Of a DNA stretch of 64,000 nucleotides, positions 28,959 to 37,345 are shown piece by piece; position 1 is the first letter of the stretch, and each line of letters begins with the position of its first letter. The stretch is from Vibrio agarivorans. GTDB taxonomy: Bacteria > Pseudomonadota > Gammaproteobacteria > Enterobacterales > Vibrionaceae. Location of the stretch: the NCBI RefSeq assembly GCF_030409635.1, contig NZ_JAUFQF010000001.1, forward strand, positions 62,001 to 126,000. Direction: 5' to 3'. Under the pieces are notes generated by a model. The model made no database searches. It was not told the origin of the DNA and worked only from the letters and a program-made list of their open reading frames with translations. The position numbers were made by a program, and so were the translations under genes.

Positions 28959-28985
28959 AAGCCCTGCTGAACTGTGGGGCTTTTT
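28959..28985 (+). terminator. Moderate terminator between symporter and regulator
   Basis: AAGCCC and GGGCTT around a 12-base loop, then a T-run. The stem is short, so some read-through into the regulator is likely. Confidence 0.55.
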
Positions 28986-29006
28986 CCATTTCTAAAAGGG
29001 AGAAGT

Positions 29007-30131
29007 ATGGAAAAGACATTGCTGCTGCTTTTAGACAGTATGATCTATTACGATCGTCAGATATTAAAAGGCATTAAGGCCAAAGCGGATGAATTGGACA
29101 GTCGTTTAGATATCCACCTTGAGTGTCCTAGCAACCTCGATTTTATCCTATCGCGCCAGTGGGATTACATCATTGCGGATTATGATAAGCCAGAGAATCG
29201 TCAGATCGTAAACACGCTCAATAGCAAAACTGTCGTGATCACTAATCATCAGGAGCCAGGCTTACCCAGTGCGTTCTCAGTTGTGCAATTAGATAATGCA
29301 GGCCTTGCTAATACGGCGCTGCAGGCGTTTGCCAAACGCAATATTGAAAATGTGTCCTATTTCGCTAACCAAAGAGATTTTGTCACTCCGTGGAGCAGTG
29401 AAAGAGCATCAGCTTTTGCTAAAACAGCACAGCTTAGTGGGCTAAATTACATCGAGAATGCTGAATCAGCCCTGAAAGAGCGCAAATTTCCCTTAGGTAT
29501 TTACTGCTCATCCGATCGTTCAGCTTGTCGAATGGCGAGCTTGTGTAAGAGTATGAAACTCAAAGTCCCAGAACAGGTATCTATCATAGGTACCGATTGT
29601 GATGATACGGAGCGAATGCTGTCAGCGATCCCCCTATCATCGGTTGAGCTGAACCCTTTAGAGTTGGGAAAACTGTGTTTTGAGACATTGGATAAACTGA
29701 TTCGTTACAAGCGAACGGTGCGTGTTGAGTTCTCGTCGTATAAACTGATCCATGCTCAAACGACACTGGAAGATAACTCGGTTGATCCTATCGTGGTGAA
29801 AGCTGAGAGCTTCATTCGCAATCATTTTCACATCAATATGAAAATTAAGCAGGTGACGGATCATTGTCGTGTCTCGCGTAAGACTCTCGATACACGCTTC
29901 CTGATTGCTCATCGAATGACAGCACATCAATACCTCACACACTTGCGACTTGAGCGAGCAAAACACTTGTTGTTAACGACCAATGAGAAGCTTGAAGCGA
30001 TTGCTAAACAGTGTGGTTATCCGGGGCAATCTTACCTATCTCAGGTGTTCCTAAAACAGTTTGGCTTAGCACCGGTTCGTTATCGAATCGAGAAAGGTCA
30101 AGGAATGAAAAAAGAGACTGAAGCGGGATAA
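29007..30131 (+). CDS. XylR-like AraC-family regulator 2
   Basis: 374 residues from ATG 29007 with AGGGAGA upstream. Same architecture as the protein at 9589: an XylR-type effector domain (start MEKTLLLLLDSMIYYDRQI) and two C-terminal helix-turn-helices (VTDHCRVSRKTLDTRF and LEAIAKQCGYPGQSYLSQVF). The two are closer to each other than to the canonical XylR at 44879. Placed between a symporter and a beta-xylosidase, it probably activates them in response to xylose or a short xylo-oligosaccharide. Recognition helices of regulators 1 and 2 are nearly the same, so they may share operators. Confidence 0.88.
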   Translation: MEKTLLLLLDSMIYYDRQILKGIKAKADELDSRLDIHLECPSNLDFILSRQWDYIIADYDKPENRQIVNTLNSKTVVITNHQEPGLPSAFSVVQLDNAGLANTALQAFAKRNIENVSYFANQRDFVTPWSSERASAFAKTAQLSGLNYIENAESALKERKFPLGIYCSSDRSACRMASLCKSMKLKVPEQVSIIGTDCDDTERMLSAIPLSSVELNPLELGKLCFETLDKLIRYKRTVRVEFSSYKLIHAQTTLEDNSVDPIVVKAESFIRNHFHINMKIKQVTDHCRVSRKTLDTRFLIAHRMTAHQYLTHLRLERAKHLLLTTNEKLEAIAKQCGYPGQSYLSQVFLKQFGLAPVRYRIEKGQGMKKETEAG

Positions 30132-30161
30132 ACCTAATAGAGCAGCTATATAAGTTATTTT

Positions 30162-30190
30162 TTTAGTAACTCATGTATGTAGTTTGGTAA
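30162..30190 (+). promoter_or_regulatory. 21-bp direct repeat before GH3 beta-xylosidase
   Basis: TTTAGTAA (30162-30169) and TTTGGTAA (30183-30190), exactly 21 bases apart. A TATAAC -10 candidate at 30212-30217 would place the -35 over the end of the second repeat, the usual geometry for an AraC-type activator. Confidence 0.5.
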
Positions 30191-30265
30191 TTCTTGCCTT
30201 TCCCCAAGAAATATAACGCAAAAATGTAGATAGTCATATCAAAGCAAAAAAGCGGAGATACCTCA

Positions 30266-32623
30266 ATGACTATCTACAAAAATCCTAGTTACTCAACCCA
30301 AGAGCGCGTTGCTGATCTGTTGAGTCAAATGACCCTAGAAGAAAAAATAGCCCAGCTAGGTGCACAGTGGTTACTGTTGGATGAAAACGGTGATCACAGT
30401 GAACGTGAATTAGAAATGACCTCTAGCCATGAGCAGAAAACGGTAAAAGAGAAGCTCCAATACGGTCTTGGACAGATTACTCGCCCACTGGGGACTCATG
30501 TTGTGACCCCCCAGCAAGGTGTACAAGCGCTGAATCAATTGCAAAAGTACTTGGTGGAAGAAACCCGTTTAGGTATTCCAGCCATGTCTCACGAAGAGTG
30601 TTTGGTTGGCTTGATGGCAAAAGACGCAACACTTTACCCGTCTTCTCTTAACTATGGCCACACATGGAACCCTGAACTTGTTGAGCAAGCGGCGCAAGAT
30701 ATTGGTCGTCAAGCACGCGCAGTCGGTGCAAAACAGGGCTTAGCGCCCGTTCTAGATGTTTCACGAGATGTACGCTGGGGGCGCACTGAAGAGACACTTG
30801 GTGAAGATCCATATCATGTCGGTGTGATGGCCTCTCACTATGTTAAAGGTCTTCAAGGGCCTAAACGTGACTTGCTTGCGACATTGAAGCATTACGTCGG
30901 CCACTCTGCGAGTGAAGGCGCACGCAACCACGCGCCAGTGAACTTAGGCTTTAAGGAGCTTAATGACACCTTCATGCTGCCATTTGAGATGGCGGTGAAA
31001 GTGGCAAATGCGGGCTCTGTGATGCCAGCTTATCACGATATTGATGGTGAACCTTGTCACTCTTCTCACTACCTATTGACGGAAGTGTTGCGTGAACAGT
31101 GGGGATTCGATGGACTGATCGTAGCTGATTACGGCGGCGTTGATCTTCTTAAAGCCCATCATGCTGTGGCTCAAGACAGCACTGAAGCAGCTGCGCTGGC
31201 CTTTAACGCTGGTTTAGACGTTGAGCTTCCAGACGATGCATGTTCTAACAAGTTACATCAAGCACTTGAGCTTGGGTTGATGACGCATGAGAAACTTGAT
31301 GAAATTGTTTCGCGTATCCTTACATTCAAATTTGACCTAGGGCTGTTTGAAAACCCATATACCGAATTGCCAAAAGAGGCTATCCATAATCAACACAGCA
31401 CTGAAACGGCCTATCAAGTGGCCAGTGAGTCGATTGTGTTGTTGAAAAATGATGGGACGCTGCCACTAAACCGCAATCAGTCGATTGCGCTTGTTGGTGC
31501 GACGGCGGATGATCCTCTAGCGCTGCTGGGTGGTTATAGTTTCCCAGTGCATTTGATCTTAAGCGGTGATGAGTCGAGCGAACGTGTTACTAAGTCGATC
31601 AAAGAAGCGCTATCAGAGCGCATGCCGAATCTATCTTACGCCAAAGGTTGTGACATTCTAACGCAGCGTCATGCAAATGCCCCTGTGTTCCCAGGCGATG
31701 TTGATATGGCTGTTGCACAAGCGAGTGAATCACCGGTGAGTATGGACGCAACAGGTATCGCGCAGGCAACCTCTTTGGTTGAGCAAAACGATGTGGCGAT
31801 TGTTTGTGTCGGCGACCTAGCTGGGCTATTCCAAACGGGTACAGTCGGTGAGGGCTCCGATGCTGATAGCCTTGATCTTCCGGGTGTTCAGCAGCAGTTG
31901 ATTGATCACGCGCTTGATACGGGTAAGCGAGTGGTTGTACTTGTGACAGGCGGTCGCCCATACAACTTGGGACGTGCAGAAGAAGAAGCGGCAGCCATCG
32001 TTTATGGTTGGGCTCCTGGTCAAGAAGGGGCGAATGCGTTAGCAGATATGCTGGTGGGAGATACCAACCCAAGTGGCAAACTAACGGTCTCGATTCCTAA
32101 AAGTGTCGGTGCGGTGCCATACTTCTATAACCACAAGCTAAAAAGTGCTGGTACCCCAATCGCTTATCACTTTGGCTCACGTTACAACTTTGGCCATGGG
32201 TTGAGCTACAGCGAGTTCGATTACAGTGACTTTCACGTTGAGCAGACAGAGCTAAAAGCGACAGATACGGTGCGCGTTTCTTGCAACATCACTAACACAT
32301 CAACCCGTGATGGCGCAGAAGTCGTGCAGCTCTATTCACGTGACGTGTTGTCAACCGTTGTGCGCCCGGTGAAAGAGCTGAAAGGTTTTAAAAAGGTTGA
32401 GTTAACAGCAGGAGAAACCAAGCGAGTTGTGTTTGAGTTGCCTGTCGATATGCTCAATTTCACTAACGCCAAACATCAACGTGTTGTCGAGGGCGGTGAG
32501 TTTAACCTGATGATTGGACGCTCTTCAAACGAGATTGTCTTCAATCAGGTAATCAATGTTGAGAAGGGGACATTTGTGCTGCCAAAGCATTGGCGAATGG
32601 TGTGCAACGCTTACGCTGAATAA
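30266..32623 (+). CDS. GH3 beta-xylosidase-type enzyme
   Basis: 785 residues without signal peptide, therefore probably cytoplasmic. GH3 barrel (about 10-350) with nucleophile Asp288 in LIVADYGG and the LKHY motif near 208; alpha/beta sandwich (about 385-640) with the insertion usual in this branch; C-terminal fibronectin III-like domain (about 665-770). It differs clearly from the GH3 at 4198. Its position after the symporter and XylR-like genes, and the operator-like repeat, suggest it cleaves imported xylo-oligosaccharides, although some relatives act on glucosides. Confidence 0.9.
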   Translation: MTIYKNPSYSTQERVADLLSQMTLEEKIAQLGAQWLLLDENGDHSERELEMTSSHEQKTVKEKLQYGLGQITRPLGTHVVTPQQGVQALNQLQKYLVEETRLGIPAMSHEECLVGLMAKDATLYPSSLNYGHTWNPELVEQAAQDIGRQARAVGAKQGLAPVLDVSRDVRWGRTEETLGEDPYHVGVMASHYVKGLQGPKRDLLATLKHYVGHSASEGARNHAPVNLGFKELNDTFMLPFEMAVKVANAGSVMPAYHDIDGEPCHSSHYLLTEVLREQWGFDGLIVADYGGVDLLKAHHAVAQDSTEAAALAFNAGLDVELPDDACSNKLHQALELGLMTHEKLDEIVSRILTFKFDLGLFENPYTELPKEAIHNQHSTETAYQVASESIVLLKNDGTLPLNRNQSIALVGATADDPLALLGGYSFPVHLILSGDESSERVTKSIKEALSERMPNLSYAKGCDILTQRHANAPVFPGDVDMAVAQASESPVSMDATGIAQATSLVEQNDVAIVCVGDLAGLFQTGTVGEGSDADSLDLPGVQQQLIDHALDTGKRVVVLVTGGRPYNLGRAEEEAAAIVYGWAPGQEGANALADMLVGDTNPSGKLTVSIPKSVGAVPYFYNHKLKSAGTPIAYHFGSRYNFGHGLSYSEFDYSDFHVEQTELKATDTVRVSCNITNTSTRDGAEVVQLYSRDVLSTVVRPVKELKGFKKVELTAGETKRVVFELPVDMLNFTNAKHQRVVEGGEFNLMIGRSSNEIVFNQVINVEKGTFVLPKHWRMVCNAYAE

Positions 32624-32726
32624 ACGCGGATTTGTTTTGTCGTCACGATTAATAACTTGATTAGTTGGATCAATAGAAATCCGTTCTAATGCGCTCGAGA
32701 TATTTTTGTCTAGTTAGGGTTTAGAT

Positions 32727-32879
32727 ATGTTTTCAATTGATGATCGTGTCGTTGCAACTAAAGGCATCGAGTTAGGTACTATGGTTGTTACTGGCTTAAG
32801 CGCAGGCGGCTTCTACGTCCACGTTACTGTAGACGGCATGACGCTGACTTACCCAGCTCAAGACCTTAAAAAAGCATAA
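32727..32879 (+). CDS. Small uncharacterised protein (50 residues)
   Basis: An ATG at 32727 with AGGG upstream opens 50 codons ending TAA at 32879. The protein (start MFSIDDRVVATKGIELGT) is rich in valine, glycine and threonine and looks like a small beta-barrel of SH3/KOW kind, with a lysine C-terminus. No signal or membrane segment. A strong UUCG-loop terminator follows at 32911, which supports a real transcript. Function unknown. Confidence 0.7.
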   Translation: MFSIDDRVVATKGIELGTMVVTGLSAGGFYVHVTVDGMTLTYPAQDLKKA

Positions 32880-32910
32880 CAACGCATTCTCAGTTGGTTG
32901 GGAATAAAGG

Positions 32911-32935
32911 AAAAGGCAGCTTCGGCTGCCTTTTT
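32911..32935 (+). terminator. UUCG-loop terminator after small protein
   Basis: AAAAGGCAGC-TTCG-GCTGCCTTTTT, a perfect stem with a T-tail. Confidence 0.92.
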
Positions 32936-33055
32936 CTATTGGTGCACATAGGGGGTGATATCATCAATACAGAGGTCATCTACGCCCCAAATAATAGAGG
33001 TTCGTCACGTTTTGTAGTCCTACCACTCATTATGAGTCAGTATTCATAGCAATTT

Positions 33056-33115
33056 CACGCTACTTATTGCTTAATATAGCGTGTGGATAAAATCCGCACT
33101 TATTGTGTGCGGATT
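33056..33115. repeat. Two adjacent inverted repeats in a 296-base gap
   Basis: CACGCTA (33056-33062) pairs with TAGCGTG (33077-33083), and AATCCGCAC (33091-33099) with GTGCGGATT (33107-33115). They sit in the non-coding stretch 32936-33231. Neither is followed by a T-run. They may be a structured leader or a small RNA; nothing else is visible there. Confidence 0.3.
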
Positions 33116-33231
33116 GCACTCTTTCAGTGAGAATTGTGAGCAATGGTTTGCTACAACCCCATATTCTAACTGTTTGTTTATTTGGCATTTTAATTGCAGC
33201 TGTCGTGAGAAAGGATTGATTAGGAGTTGAT

Positions 33232-33543
33232 ATGATCACAAAACGTTTTTTCAAAACTAAAGATGAAGTCGAGGTTACGTTTCAGTGGCCACAGGGTGAC
33301 TCAAACATTACTACTGTATCGCTAAGTGGCGATTTTAATGATTGGCAAGCGACGCCGCTTAAGCTCAATCGCCAAAAAGTGTTTACAACAAAAATTCGCT
33401 TACCTAAAGAGCAGTCATTTCAATTCCGTTACCTTCTAAATGATGAGGTATGGGAAAATGATCACGCAGCAGACGAGTACGTGCCAAACGGCTTAGGTAG
33501 TGACAACAGTGTTGTGAAAACATACGCGCCAGTCGAAGCTTAA
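33232..33543 (+). CDS. Stand-alone CBM48/glycogen-binding-like protein
   Basis: 103 residues consisting of little more than one early-set domain. The segment SLSGDFNDWQATPLKLNR, followed by FQFRYLLNDEVWENDHAADEYVPN, matches the CBM48/AMPK glycogen-binding fold with its tryptophans and Gly-Asp-Phe-Asn-Asp-Trp loop. No catalytic domain and no signal peptide. Such single-domain proteins may bind glycogen or help a partner enzyme; no glycogen gene adjoins. RBS GGAG just upstream; strong terminator downstream. Confidence 0.85.
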   Translation: MITKRFFKTKDEVEVTFQWPQGDSNITTVSLSGDFNDWQATPLKLNRQKVFTTKIRLPKEQSFQFRYLLNDEVWENDHAADEYVPNGLGSDNSVVKTYAPVEA

Positions 33544-33565
33544 CCCCAACTTATTTTGTCTCCCC

Positions 33566-33596
33566 AAAGAGCGCTATGTGCGCTCTTTGTCATTTT
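33566..33596 (+). terminator. Terminator after CBM48 protein
   Basis: AAAGAGCGC-TATGT-GCGCTCTTT followed by GTCATTTTT. Confidence 0.8.
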
Positions 33597-33753
33597 TCCG
33601 TGCCTATTTAATTTATTAAGTTTGATACAAGCTGATACTTCCTAGCACTTTTTCACTACTTTTCTCTGCAAACCCGCAAATTCTGTGCTGTTCTTTCTAT
33701 GCTCGACACGCCTTTCATACAAAGTTAGGCTCTTGTTTAATTAGGGGGATAGA

Positions 33754-34419
33754 ATGAAAAAATGGATTTCCGCTGTGCTTATTGGCTTGTTTGCGTTCGT
33801 TTCAACCGGTCATGCCGCAACCAGTGATCTCAATTCAGCGATCAAGAAGTGTGAGACAAAATACAAGAACGACAAAACCGAAAAAAGCAGCTGTATCAAG
33901 AAAGCCAAAACAAAATACAAAGATAAGAAAGACAAGAAGGCAACTTCAACCAAATCAACATCGACCCAAGCTAAGAAAAAATCTACGACCAAGAAAGACA
34001 TCAGCGCTGTGTGTAAGGAGAAATACCCAAAAGACAGTACTAAACAGAAAACCTGTGTAACGGATGCCAAAGAAAAAGCGGCTAAAGCGAAAGAGAGTGA
34101 AAAAACCAAAGCAACACAGGCAACCGCGTCATCGAAAAAGTCGCTTGATTCCAAGTCATTAGACTCGACTAAGAGCAAAACAGCAAAAGCCACAACTGCC
34201 GCAACGGCAACCAAAAAATCGCTGAAAGCAGTCAATGTGAACAAGGCATCAGCGCAAGAGCTGGCCGAATCACTACCCGGTGTGGGGGAAAAGAAAGCAC
34301 AGGCGATTGTCGATTACCGAAAGAAAAACGGCTCGTTTAAGTCCGCTGCAGATCTTGAAAACGTACCCGGTCTGGGTGAGAAGTCGGTTTCTAATATGAA
34401 GGCTTACTTGAAGTATTAG
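33754..34419 (+). CDS. ComEA-like helix-hairpin-helix protein with long basic linker
   Basis: 221 residues. A Sec signal peptide (about 1-21, ending GHAA) precedes about 125 residues very rich in lysine, threonine, serine and alanine. Two cysteine pairs lie in similar short blocks (IKKCETKYKNDKTEKSSCIKK and VCKEKYPKDSTKQKTC), which may form disulfides. The last 65 residues (LKAVNVNKASAQELAESLPG onward) carry two helix-hairpin-helix motifs as in ComEA, the periplasmic DNA-binding protein of natural transformation. Usual Vibrio ComEA is about half this length. Role in DNA binding is likely; a role in DNA uptake is inference. Confidence 0.8.
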   Translation: MKKWISAVLIGLFAFVSTGHAATSDLNSAIKKCETKYKNDKTEKSSCIKKAKTKYKDKKDKKATSTKSTSTQAKKKSTTKKDISAVCKEKYPKDSTKQKTCVTDAKEKAAKAKESEKTKATQATASSKKSLDSKSLDSTKSKTAKATTAATATKKSLKAVNVNKASAQELAESLPGVGEKKAQAIVDYRKKNGSFKSAADLENVPGLGEKSVSNMKAYLKY

Positions 34420-34446
34420 CTTCTATCCGTAATGAGTTGAAAAGTT

Positions 34447-34475
34447 GCCCGATCTAACAGCCAATCAGATCGGGC
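34447..34475. repeat. Hairpin between convergent ComEA-like and lyase genes
   Basis: GCCCGATCT/AGATCGGGC around 11 bases. There is no T-run on either side, so it is a weak or Rho-assisted terminator. Confidence 0.45.
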
Positions 34476-34525
34476 TCCCGCCATTACTTAATTACAGAAG
34501 GGTTTTGTAATTGCGGGGTATTCTT

Positions 34526-36751
34526 TTATACAGATACTAATTGTTTGAGGTCGAGCTGATGAAAGAGTCGATCTATCGTTAGCGATTCATTTAAATACTC
34601 AATAACTAGCTGACTGCCTATATGGGTTAAAGTTACCTCAGACGATTTAAGACAACTCATCACGACTTGGTGTGATGTGCTGCTAGGTAGCTGCCATTCG
34701 ATATGGTTAATCTCTTTTTGAGCGTCTGACTCAACATCGCCATGGAATCCATCTGAATCGTTGATTTCTTCCGTAAGGGTTGGGTGCGAAATACCTTTTG
34801 CGATGACATCAATTTGGTAATGCTTGTCTTCGTTGTTCAGATAAACCATATCGCCCTCAAATGTCACTTCTAACGGTGAGTGCAAGCGCCATTGAAGGGT
34901 ATCTGAAGAATCGAGTTCTAGCTGATCACAAACAATTAGCCCTTTGTCGGCTACCTGAACTAGTGTTCGGAGGTATCGCTGACATCCTGAATACGCTGCT
35001 GTTAGGTCGAGAGTGACAGCATGAAAGAGTTCTGACTCTTTGCGTGTAACGACATGGGCAACTGATGAAGCACAGTCCAGCACCTGACCTTGATGACCAA
35101 TCAATGGCAAGTTGTGAGCTTGCGTTTGACGAGTCCACTGGCTGTGATGCTTACTCGCAAAACGATACCCGTAGCTGCCACTTGGCGTCAGTACATTCAC
35201 GCCTTGATCAACCAAGGCAAAGTTACCCTGATCACCGTGTCGGTGCGAGCTGTTACCAAATTGACTTGCTCTATAGTAGAATGAAAGCGCATTGTGAGCA
35301 CTTTTTCCTAAACCGGCATAATCGTAATAAGTGGTACTCGAGTTTTTGTCGGTTGAAGCACCGACATTAGTATTCGAGAGAGCTCGATCTTGATTGCGAT
35401 AACTTAGCTGTGAGACCGTAGGGATGATGTCTAACAAGTGCAGTTTGTAACTTTGAATCTCCGACTCAAGTTGCTCTGATAGGGCAATGGAGTCATGCCC
35501 GCCAAAACGTTCTGCGTAGATTCGTAATGGATTTTGCGCGAAGAATCCAGGCCACTCTTTGCCTTCTCTTAAGCACCAAAAGCCGTCACCGAACGGGTGA
35601 ATACGCTCTTGTGTCGCGACAAATTCCATCGCAAAGTTAACATAGTTTTTGTAGAACGGGTGGTTGTAGAAAGAGAACCCGCTTAATCGCTCTACGGTTA
35701 AGAAGAAACTATGTTGCCACTTACTGTATGACGATGAATAGAATGGTCCTTCAGCCCAACTGCCATCACGGCCACCATAAAAAGGCAGAACGCCACGATA
35801 AATCATAAGAGCATAATTGAGCCAGCGTTCACACGTTGTAATGTCGTACTCTTTATGCAGTGCAAGCGCCGCTACGCCAAGATACGCTGGCAAGCGAGAA
35901 GTATGTGAATGTCCTGGGAACTGTTTAAATTGGTCTTGTTCTAGACGTTCCTCCATCTGAAAGACGATTCTAACCAAGAAAGGGCGGACAAAGTTTTTCT
36001 CTTCGGCCGTAAGCAAAGGTGCTAACCAGTGATAAGCTAAGAACAGGTTTCGAGATAAAGAGAGGCCGACTTCATCGCCCCAAGTTAATGGACGTACCAA
36101 CGTAGCAGGGCCTTCTGGGCTCCATTCTGCAAGACGAAGGAGAATATCACGTGCTTTCTCACCACTCTCTTGGTCTTGCCAAATTTTGTATAGCAGCGTC
36201 AATGCCATTAATTCTCGGTCGATCCAATTACGTGCATTGGCAATAGCTGTGCGTTTACCTTCCTCTTGTCCACGGCGGTAGTGGGTTGGATAGAGAATGG
36301 TATTGATGTCGAGGTCAGTGAGACTTGCAATCAGCTTCTCTTTTACGCCACTTGATGCTTGTTGTACTTGTTCAATATCTTGGTCGAAATACATCAAGAA
36401 TTGCTCTTTATCTGTACATTGAGCAAACAGCTCTTGTGCAGTAGGCGCAATATACCCAGCAGTGTCACTCGAAACTGAAAACAGCATCCAGTCAGAGGTG
36501 TGCTGTGTTGCCTGACATGTCACTCGCCAGCGATACTCGGCAGCATCGAGTAGGAAGTTGAATTGGAAGGGGGACTGAACGTCTTGCCATAACCACTTTT
36601 GGTCACTGCCGACTTGCTCTAACTCAAGAACATAACGGTTTTCATACTCTTCCTGAGGCCAGTTGAATGATGGCGGGTTGACTAGAGCGACTTCATTGTT
36701 GGGAGCGGTAAAGATCTGAAAGTCATGATTACGTTGTAGTGACAGCATCAT
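34526..36751 (-). CDS. DUF4962/heparinase II-III family polysaccharide lyase (PL15-like)
   Basis: 741 residues without a signal peptide. The N-terminal DUF4962 part begins with VNPPSFNWPQ (about 24-33); an alpha/alpha toroid follows (about 140-440) with candidate catalytic histidines in GHSHTSRLPAY (281-291) and tyrosines in WAEGPFYSSSY (332-342); a heparinase II/III beta-sandwich has SSHRHGDQGNF (501-511). This is the layout of cytoplasmic exolyases such as oligoalginate lyase (PL15). One base after the acetyltransferase stop, with AAGGAG overlapping that gene's end. It probably degrades an imported uronate oligosaccharide; alginate is possible but unproven. Confidence 0.82.
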   Translation of the reverse strand: MMLSLQRNHDFQIFTAPNNEVALVNPPSFNWPQEEYENRYVLELEQVGSDQKWLWQDVQSPFQFNFLLDAAEYRWRVTCQATQHTSDWMLFSVSSDTAGYIAPTAQELFAQCTDKEQFLMYFDQDIEQVQQASSGVKEKLIASLTDLDINTILYPTHYRRGQEEGKRTAIANARNWIDRELMALTLLYKIWQDQESGEKARDILLRLAEWSPEGPATLVRPLTWGDEVGLSLSRNLFLAYHWLAPLLTAEEKNFVRPFLVRIVFQMEERLEQDQFKQFPGHSHTSRLPAYLGVAALALHKEYDITTCERWLNYALMIYRGVLPFYGGRDGSWAEGPFYSSSYSKWQHSFFLTVERLSGFSFYNHPFYKNYVNFAMEFVATQERIHPFGDGFWCLREGKEWPGFFAQNPLRIYAERFGGHDSIALSEQLESEIQSYKLHLLDIIPTVSQLSYRNQDRALSNTNVGASTDKNSSTTYYDYAGLGKSAHNALSFYYRASQFGNSSHRHGDQGNFALVDQGVNVLTPSGSYGYRFASKHHSQWTRQTQAHNLPLIGHQGQVLDCASSVAHVVTRKESELFHAVTLDLTAAYSGCQRYLRTLVQVADKGLIVCDQLELDSSDTLQWRLHSPLEVTFEGDMVYLNNEDKHYQIDVIAKGISHPTLTEEINDSDGFHGDVESDAQKEINHIEWQLPSSTSHQVVMSCLKSSEVTLTHIGSQLVIEYLNESLTIDRLFHQLDLKQLVSV

Positions 36752-36752
36752 C

Positions 36753-37301
36753 TTACTCCTTGTTTATCCATTGATATTCGCCAGTTTCAGCATCAATATG
36801 GCCTAACTGTTTCGCTGGCGAGCCACCAAAAATGGTATAAGCGGGTACATCTGTAGTGACAACGGAGTTCGCACATATAAGCGAGCATTTCCCAATGGTG
36901 TTACCCGGAGTGATGACTACCCCAGTGGTTAGCCAAACACCATCTTCGATAATGACTTTGCCTTTTTGTAAGTCGCTTCGACCACTGAAAGAGTGCGTTG
37001 ATGGTTCAAATACGTGGTTAGATGCCACGATAGAGACATGAGGCCCGATTAGAACGTCTTCACCAATGGTCACGTCGCCATTGACGTAGCTATAGAGACC
37101 CACGTAAGAGTTAGTGCCAATCTGGTTTTCGCCAATTCGTACAATTGCGCCCGGTGCGATACGTACATCCGAATTAGTGAAACCTAAGATTTGAGCGCGT
37201 GCTTCATCATCGTGCTTATTATTGCTTTGAGCGGTGTAGAGTGTGAACTTACGGAACTCCTCATCGGTAAGTTCGCCGCCAAATTTTTGTTGTACTGACA
37301 T
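36753..37301 (-). CDS. Hexapeptide-repeat O-acetyltransferase (LacA/Maa type)
   Basis: 182 residues. Left-handed beta-helix hexapeptides (IAPGAIVRIGENQIGTNSYV, VTIGEDVLIGPHVSIVASNH) and the catalytic histidine of ASNH are typical of sugar O-acetyltransferases using acetyl-CoA. The end GVVITPGNTIGKCSLICANS and FGGSPAKQLG are standard. It lies between the symporter and the lyase on the same strand. Acetylating a non-metabolised sugar for export is the usual guess for LacA-like enzymes; here it may act on an uronate product. Confidence 0.88.
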   Translation of the reverse strand: MSVQQKFGGELTDEEFRKFTLYTAQSNNKHDDEARAQILGFTNSDVRIAPGAIVRIGENQIGTNSYVGLYSYVNGDVTIGEDVLIGPHVSIVASNHVFEPSTHSFSGRSDLQKGKVIIEDGVWLTTGVVITPGNTIGKCSLICANSVVTTDVPAYTIFGGSPAKQLGHIDAETGEYQWINKE

Positions 37302-37315
37302 GATTTTCCTTATTT

Positions 37316-37337
37316 GGCAGAGGGCGAACCCTCTGCC
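37316..37337. repeat. Intercistronic GNRA-like hairpin
   Basis: GGCAGAGGG-CGAA-CCCTCTGCC, a perfect nine-base-pair stem between the symporter and acetyltransferase genes. The T-run is on the plus-strand side only, so on the minus strand it is more likely an mRNA-stabilising or expression-splitting element. Confidence 0.6.
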
Positions 37338-37345
37338 TTTTATTA

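Noticed and set aside
31599..32072. A 157-codon frame antisense to the GH3 beta-xylosidase
   Set aside because: No start signal or domain, and the sense gene is a full-length GH3.
33132..33141. A lac-operator-like AATTGTGAGC
   Set aside because: Only one arm is present, without the matching half, and no LacI gene of that specificity adjoins.
33810..34244. A 144-codon frame antisense to the ComEA-like gene
   Set aside because: Its leucine/valine/phenylalanine-rich product is the expected mirror of lysine-rich codons on the other strand.
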